Shown: positions 61,801 through 64,000 of the stretch, in pieces | Position numbering within the stretch: position 1 is the stretch's first letter | How the letters are laid out: each line of letters starts with the position of its first letter | Origin: Apostichopus japonicus | Taxonomy: Eukaryota; Echinodermata; Holothuroidea; Aspidochirotida; Stichopodidae | Reading direction: 5' to 3' | DNA length: 64,000 nucleotides | Assembly (NCBI RefSeq): GCF_037975245.1 | Contig: NC_092570.1 | Span: 16,779,418-16,843,417, forward strand | Made by a program: the position numbers and the translations under genes | The notes under the pieces: generated by a model | Told to the model about the DNA's origin: nothing | Seen by the model: only the letters and a program-made list of their open reading frames with translations | The model's database searches: none

Positions 61801-63972
61801 ACAGTCATTTTCCCGAGGCGCTTTTAGTTCTCAAATTGATAAATGGAATTTTAATGTTGACAGGTTTGCTTTTCATGATCATTGTCATAGGCGTAGGAGG
61901 CGGGGGGGCTGGGGGGGCTGCAGCCCCCCCAACCAATTTTTTTTGTGAAAATTCGGGCAATATGCTTAGAATTTTTCGGGCACCTACTGGAAGAATAATA
62001 ATTTGCAATGTGTTTTTCATATTTTTGGTGAAAATTCGGCAATATGCTGAGAATTATTCGGGCATCTTCTGAAAGAATAATAATTTGCAATGTGTTTTTC
62101 AATATTTTGGTGAAAATTCGGGCAATATGCTTAGAATTTTTTCGGGCACCCACTGAAAGAATAATAATTTGCATTTTTTTCAATTTTTTTGGGTGAAAAT
62201 TTGGGCAATATGCTGAGAATTTTGCGTGCACCTACCAGTGGCGGAGCGTCCATACAGTCAAAAGGGGCGGATGCCCCCCTGACGGACTCAAATGGACTGC
62301 TGGCGCCCTTTCAGCTTTTTACCACTTTTTACTTATTCGCGATTATTGACTTTTTTATTGCGCTCTCAAATACCTATTGACATTTGTCACATTTTGTTGG
62401 TGCAATTTTTTGACAAATGGCGATGACACCCATTAATTCTTCATTTATCTGCAAATTAGCAAGGCCCGGAAAGGGTCATTTCCGGCAATCTAGGGAGTAA
62501 CTTTACTCAAAAAATTTCTGTACGCTCCGCGCCAACCTGTGGTGGCGCTCCGCTTAGATAGTGTCAAAAGCGCCCCTACAGACCATTCTCTCCCCCCCCC
62601 CCTGACCAATACCCCCTAGCTCCGCCACTGGCACCTAGTGAAAGATGAAGAATTTGCAATGTGTTTTTCAATGGTTAAACTTATATTATTATTATCATTA
62701 TTGTTGTAACGACTTCCCCAATAATTCTAACCAATATGGAAGGGTAATAACACCGAAAATGATTTTATGTTATTGTCAGGTGATGTAATAACTGATGGAT
62801 GCCTATATGATATGCACATTAACATGTGGAACGCGCGCGGAGCGCGCGAAAAAATTTTGGTTATATTTTTCGGGCAAGTCGTTACAGCCCCCCCAAATCA
62901 AATGAGGCTCCTACGCCTATGTAGTGATATCTAAAGATAACAAATCGTTAAAAATGTTTGATTGTACTGTTGAAAATTGATGTTTTTTTGTTTATGTAGT
63001 ATGTAGGTGGTATATTGATGTATACTGTATTACTGCTGGGTACTACAAGCTCTGCCCTATCGAATAACCACATTAAACCTGTAACACCAAATGAATTTGA
63101 TGCACGACACTGTATTCGGTGATGCTGCTGCTAATTGTGTCAGGTCAGGGTCAGGGGAAATGTGTCTGTCATCATGCCCTCTAGTTTTGTGAAAAACCTC
63201 AAAACGTGACCGACTGATTTTGTGTGAAAAATGTGTGATTTCTGACACACGGATTTGCCACTTATTAACACAGTTATTCTTCTGGGAAGAAGTGTGAAAA
63301 CAACAGCACAGAGTTTGACTCTGTAGGAATTGGTGTCAAACCTGTGGCTAATGAAAATGCAATGTGCGAACATGTGTGGACTACAGTTGCAGGGTTTCAC
63401 TGTGACACCAAATTTGGAAGTTGTCTACATATTGTAATATTCTAGGCTTGGATTGTCTCAGCTTGCCACAGATAGAAACATACCTTTTATACCACACTTT
63501 GTTAAAGATGTCAAAATCTAGAAATGACCACACATTTTCACACATTTTCAGGCACATGAGAAGACCCTTAAGAACATTGGATTTGTACCAATGCAATAAA
63601 CCTAAAAAATGCAGCTTTTACTGTTGCAGAGTTAACCTGTGTGATCACACATGGCCAGGTTGTCACAGTGTTTTTCTTGTAAAGATTTAATTTTTTAATT
63701 TAATGTAAGATACTGCACTACAACAATACAAACCCCAAGAAATTCTTCTCTAACTCCTTTTCAATACCATCCTTTCTATTTTTGTTTTTTGGGGGTTTTT
63801 TTTGGCTATAGCTTTGAGCAAAGCATCCATGGTCATACTAGAACCTGTCATGAACGTTGAAGTGTCCGCCCCGGTGGAATTTCAAGGTAACGTCATGGCC
63901 AGCATCAACAAACGTCACGGGATCATCAACGGCACGGACGGGAGTGAAGGGTACACCAACCTCTACTGTGAG
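41247..63972 (+). CDS. GFM1: mitochondrial translation elongation factor G1, 20 exons, 3' end beyond window
   Basis: A GTPase that drives tRNA-mRNA translocation on the mitochondrial ribosome. Joining 20 exons gives 2,064 nt (688 codons) with no phase break; human GFM1 has 751 residues, so about the last 60 lie past the window. The N-terminus ([10 protein letters not shown] ... [15 protein letters not shown]) is basic and Ser-rich, with no acidic residue before D44, as expected for a mitochondrial presequence. The G-domain motifs are AHIDSGKT (57-64), RGIT (102-105), DTPGH (124-128) and NKLD (178-181), with GTALK (302-306) where SALK is usual. Domains II-IV follow ([40 protein letters not shown]). 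The last exon in view ends at a GAG/GTACGT donor. Introns carry several transposons and minisatellites. Confidence 0.95.
41638..42630. mobile_element. TIR element with about 265-310-bp arms in GFM1 intron 1, TSD CATCATGGG
   Basis: The element runs 41647-42621. Its left arm (to about 41957) is the reverse complement of 42357-42620, starting GGTCACACTAATTA and including CGCAAGCGCAAT and ACGACAAAAACAT. CATCATGGG flanks both sides. The left arm has seven to eight copies of a 10-bp unit (ACAACTCACG/ACAACTCAAG) where the right has three. Inside, a unit of about 130 bp (AAATGATAGTAAGCAAGACT) is duplicated. Long arms and a 9-bp duplication resemble Mutator-like elements, but no transposase is present to confirm this. 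Confidence 0.8.
42951..43533. mobile_element. hAT-type element, 567 bp, TSD CATTAATA (GFM1 intron 1)
   Basis: The element runs 42959-43525. The ends TAAGGTGACCA and TGGTCACCTTA are inverted, with CATTAATA on both sides. The subterminal GGGGACAGTCCCCGAT repeats are typical of a hAT family widespread in animals. The right half is related to the hAT at 30078-30577. A short frame, [12 protein letters not shown], at 43277 ends at a GTAAGT but belongs to the element and is not a GFM1 exon. Confidence 0.88.
43917..43964 (+). CDS. GFM1: GFM1 exon 2 (presequence)
   Basis: 16 codons, [16 protein letters not shown], between TCATCTTCAG and AAG/GTAAGT; phase 0 on both sides. Confidence 0.8.
44505..44635. 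repeat. dispersed repeat, copy 2 (GFM1 intron 2)
   Basis: Matches 36186-36320 in the same orientation (TATTCACCAAACCTACACAT, CTCCTACA, GGTCATTGTTATTTTGCT). Confidence 0.7.
44741..44857 (+). CDS. GFM1: GFM1 exon 3: P-loop (G1)
   Basis: 39 codons with [15 protein letters not shown] and RISKMHE; donor GAG/GTTAGT. The open frame begins at a TTG inside the intron, which is not a start. Confidence 0.95.
44910..46939. mobile_element. 2,018-bp element with about 380-bp inverted arms, TSD CATTTT (GFM1 intron 3)
   Basis: The element runs 44916-46933. The left arm (44916-45305) and the right arm (46563-46933) are reverse complements with few changes, starting TATGAGGCGCCATGTGTGAC and ending near AGCTGGACGAATAT. 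CATTTT flanks both ends. Arm lengths differ mainly through a TA run in the left arm. The middle (about 1.26 kb) lacks a full transposase but has a 61-codon coding-like frame. The element makes up about 90% of intron 3; without it the intron would be 212 bp. The superfamily is not assigned. Confidence 0.9.
45394..45579 (+). other. 61-codon coding-like frame inside the TIR element
   Basis: The frame from just after a TAG to TAA (45577-45579) reads RREQL-like charged and hydrophobic sequence ([33 protein letters not shown]). It has no ATG and is preceded by TATAG, a possible acceptor. It could be a transposase remnant or a captured host exon. I do not recognise it. Confidence 0.3.
47094..47226 (+). 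CDS. GFM1: GFM1 exon 4: G2 and G3
   Basis: Carries [19 protein letters not shown] and IDTPG; the donor CCAG/GTACGT splits the Gly codon of DTPG. The exon end seeds the intron 4 minisatellite. Confidence 0.95.
47200..47480 (+). repeat. 44-bp minisatellite seeded by the exon 4 donor of GFM1
   Basis: The real junction (TTATCGATACACCAG/GTACGTCA at 47226/47227) is followed by five look-alikes whose last 'exon' base is at 47279, 47323, 47364, 47411 and 47452. Each has (A/G)CACACCAG or ATACACCAG followed by GTATAT, GTATGT, GTGTGT or GTACAT. Pairs alternate, so an 88-bp dimer is the copied block. Confidence 0.88.
47669..47834 (+). CDS. GFM1: GFM1 exon 5: G4
   Basis: Carries [26 protein letters not shown] and FINKLDR; donor ACAG/GTGGGG. 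Confidence 0.95.
48247..48402 (+). CDS. GFM1: GFM1 exon 6
   Basis: Carries [16 protein letters not shown] and [17 protein letters not shown]; donor TGTGG/GTAAGT. Confidence 0.95.
48438..48825. mobile_element. hAT-type element, 372 bp, TSD GTTTATAT (GFM1 intron 6)
   Basis: The element runs 48446-48817. The ends CTGGGGTGGGCAACCTACGG and GGTTGCCCACCCCTG are inverted, and GTTTATAT lies on both sides. The terminus belongs to the CAGGGGTGGGCAACC hAT group. No transposase. Confidence 0.92.
50318..50391 (+). CDS. GFM1: GFM1 exon 7
   Basis: Carries [20 protein letters not shown]; donor ATAG/GTAACC. Confidence 0.93.
50827..50903 (+). CDS. GFM1: GFM1 exon 8
   Basis: Carries [19 protein letters not shown] and ends DQLK at AAG/GTGAGA. 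Confidence 0.93.
51346..51426 (+). CDS. GFM1: GFM1 exon 9: G5 region
   Basis: 27 codons, [18 protein letters not shown] then TALKNKGVQ; donor CAG/GTGAGC. Thr replaces the usual Ser of the SA(L/F)K motif. Confidence 0.93.
51533..51780. repeat. 28-bp minisatellite in GFM1 intron 9
   Basis: About nine units of GATCATAGAATGATCTGTGAAATATGC with substitutions. It lies about 100 bp after the exon 9 donor but does not contain that donor. Confidence 0.92.
52082..52149 (+). CDS. GFM1: GFM1 exon 10
   Basis: Carries [19 protein letters not shown]; donor GACGA/GTAAGT, phase 2. Confidence 0.93.
52989..53064 (+). CDS. GFM1: GFM1 exon 11
   Basis: Carries [14 protein letters not shown], the start of domain II; acceptor TTTGATGCAG, donor GAG/GTGAGG. 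Confidence 0.93.
53745..53882 (+). CDS. GFM1: GFM1 exon 12: domain II
   Basis: 46 codons with [19 protein letters not shown] and [11 protein letters not shown]; donor GAG/GTAGGT. Confidence 0.95.
54380..54481 (+). CDS. GFM1: GFM1 exon 13: domain II
   Basis: 34 codons with [20 protein letters not shown]; donor ATG/GTGAGT. Confidence 0.95.
55072..55128 (+). CDS. GFM1: GFM1 exon 14
   Basis: 19 codons, [19 protein letters not shown]; acceptor CTGCCCACAG, donor AAG/GTAATA. Confidence 0.92.
55760..55880. repeat. (TA)n microsatellite in GFM1 intron 14
   Basis: Interrupted TA dinucleotide run; both strands give Ile-Tyr frames of no meaning. Confidence 0.95.
56237..56326 (+). CDS. GFM1: GFM1 exon 15: domain III
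   Basis: 30 codons with [20 protein letters not shown]; donor GAG/GTTAGT. Confidence 0.95.
57008..57138 (+). CDS. GFM1: GFM1 exon 16: domains III-IV
   Basis: Carries [15 protein letters not shown] and [11 protein letters not shown]; donor GTCGA/GTAAGT. Confidence 0.95.
57521..57590 (+). CDS. GFM1: GFM1 exon 17: domain IV
   Basis: Carries [19 protein letters not shown]; acceptor TTTGCTGGACAG, donor GAG/GTAAGA. Confidence 0.93.
58346..58438 (+). CDS. GFM1: GFM1 exon 18: domain IV
   Basis: 31 codons with [20 protein letters not shown]; acceptor TTTCTCATAG, donor AAG/GTAAGA. Confidence 0.95.
58560..59110. repeat. two diverged duplications in GFM1 intron 18
   Basis: GAAGTTAG(C/T)AAC...CAGCAGT(T/A)ACAGCAAC occurs near 58570 and 58670. 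A separate block, CTGGAGTCACC...CATAAATATTCAT...GAAATGCTCTTGTTGTT, occurs near 58779 and 59031. Confidence 0.7.
60711..61110. repeat. 200-bp tandem duplication in GFM1 intron 18
   Basis: 60711-60910 and 60911-61110 are near-identical, each with GAGGGTCGCAACCCCCATTC-like sequence (GGGTCGCAACCCCCATTC) and ending in a CCACCCACCCCATTCCCACC tract. The few differences indicate a recent event. Confidence 0.9.
61265..61409 (+). CDS. GFM1: GFM1 exon 19: domain IV
   Basis: Carries [19 protein letters not shown] and AAEGALKQ; donor CAAG/GTAAGA splits the next Ala codon. Confidence 0.95.
61886..62921. mobile_element. inverted-end element with 84-bp internal repeats (GFM1 intron 19)
   Basis: Inverted ends CATAGGCGTAGGAG and CTCCTACGCCTATG border a run of about four 84-bp units (GGGCAATATGCTTAGAATTT, AATAATAATTTGCAATGTG). 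A hAT copy interrupts the run. The outer ends are clear, but I could not find a target duplication, so the class is open. Confidence 0.6.
62228..62638. mobile_element. nested hAT-type element, 395 bp, TSD GCACCTA(C/G)
   Basis: The element runs 62236-62630. The ends CAGTGGCGGAGC and GCTCCGCCACTG are perfect inverted repeats. GCACCTAC and GCACCTAG flank it (7 of 8 match). It sits inside a monomer of the surrounding repeat, which resumes right after it. Confidence 0.9.
63812..63972 (+). CDS. GFM1: GFM1 exon 20: start of domain V
   Basis: Carries [19 protein letters not shown] and [13 protein letters not shown]; donor GAG/GTACGT 28 bases before the window ends. Confidence 0.95.
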
Positions 63973-64000
63973 GTACGTCGTCCGTTCATAACCTTACGCA

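Overview
The window is nuclear DNA from an animal. Genes have many GT-AG introns with normal exon phases, the sequence is A+T-rich, and there are many microsatellites, minisatellites and short DNA transposons. No operon or prokaryotic feature is present. The mix of RING/B-box genes with one coding exon, many short hAT elements and frequent TAGGCCTA-type words suggests a marine invertebrate deuterostome, perhaps an echinoderm such as a sea cucumber. That placement is inference.

From left to right, 1-6.7 kb holds transposon copies and a higher-order minisatellite. A RING/B-box/coiled-coil gene (6783-8750, +) follows, then a hAT element, a decayed L1/Tx1-like LINE on the minus strand (about 10.3-12.0 kb) and a tRNA-related SINE. 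A frame-broken member of an uncharacterised multicopy gene family (similar proteins are often labelled SAMD3-like) lies at 17.7-19.7 kb, between two inverted transposon-like ends. A paralogue of the first RING gene (24227-26080, +) has the same odd RING spacing but a degraded B-box. Repeats and hAT copies fill 26-35 kb.

The right half holds two conserved genes placed head to head with 543 bp between their start codons. GPALPP1 (minus, 40703 down to 35687, five exons, complete, 310 aa) has a closing conserved segment and several GP-x-LPPG motifs. GFM1, mitochondrial elongation factor G1 (plus, 41247 to beyond the window end), has 20 coding exons here that give 688 codons in uninterrupted phase. 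Only about the last 60 residues lie outside. I reconstructed both from splice sites and family sequence; most of their exons are too short to stand out as ORFs.

The most unusual observation is that exon-end sequences have been copied into tandem arrays. In GPALPP1 (exon 4) and in GFM1 (exon 4) the end of the exon plus its 5' splice site is the seed of a minisatellite that runs into the following intron, giving several decoy donor sites. A third locus, the broken SAMD3-like gene, has a tandem copy of the end of its last exon. Other items of note are a 2,018-bp element with about 380-bp terminal inverted repeats in GFM1 intron 3, a set of short hAT elements most of which have readable 8-bp target duplications, and a hAT nested inside another element in GFM1 intron 19.
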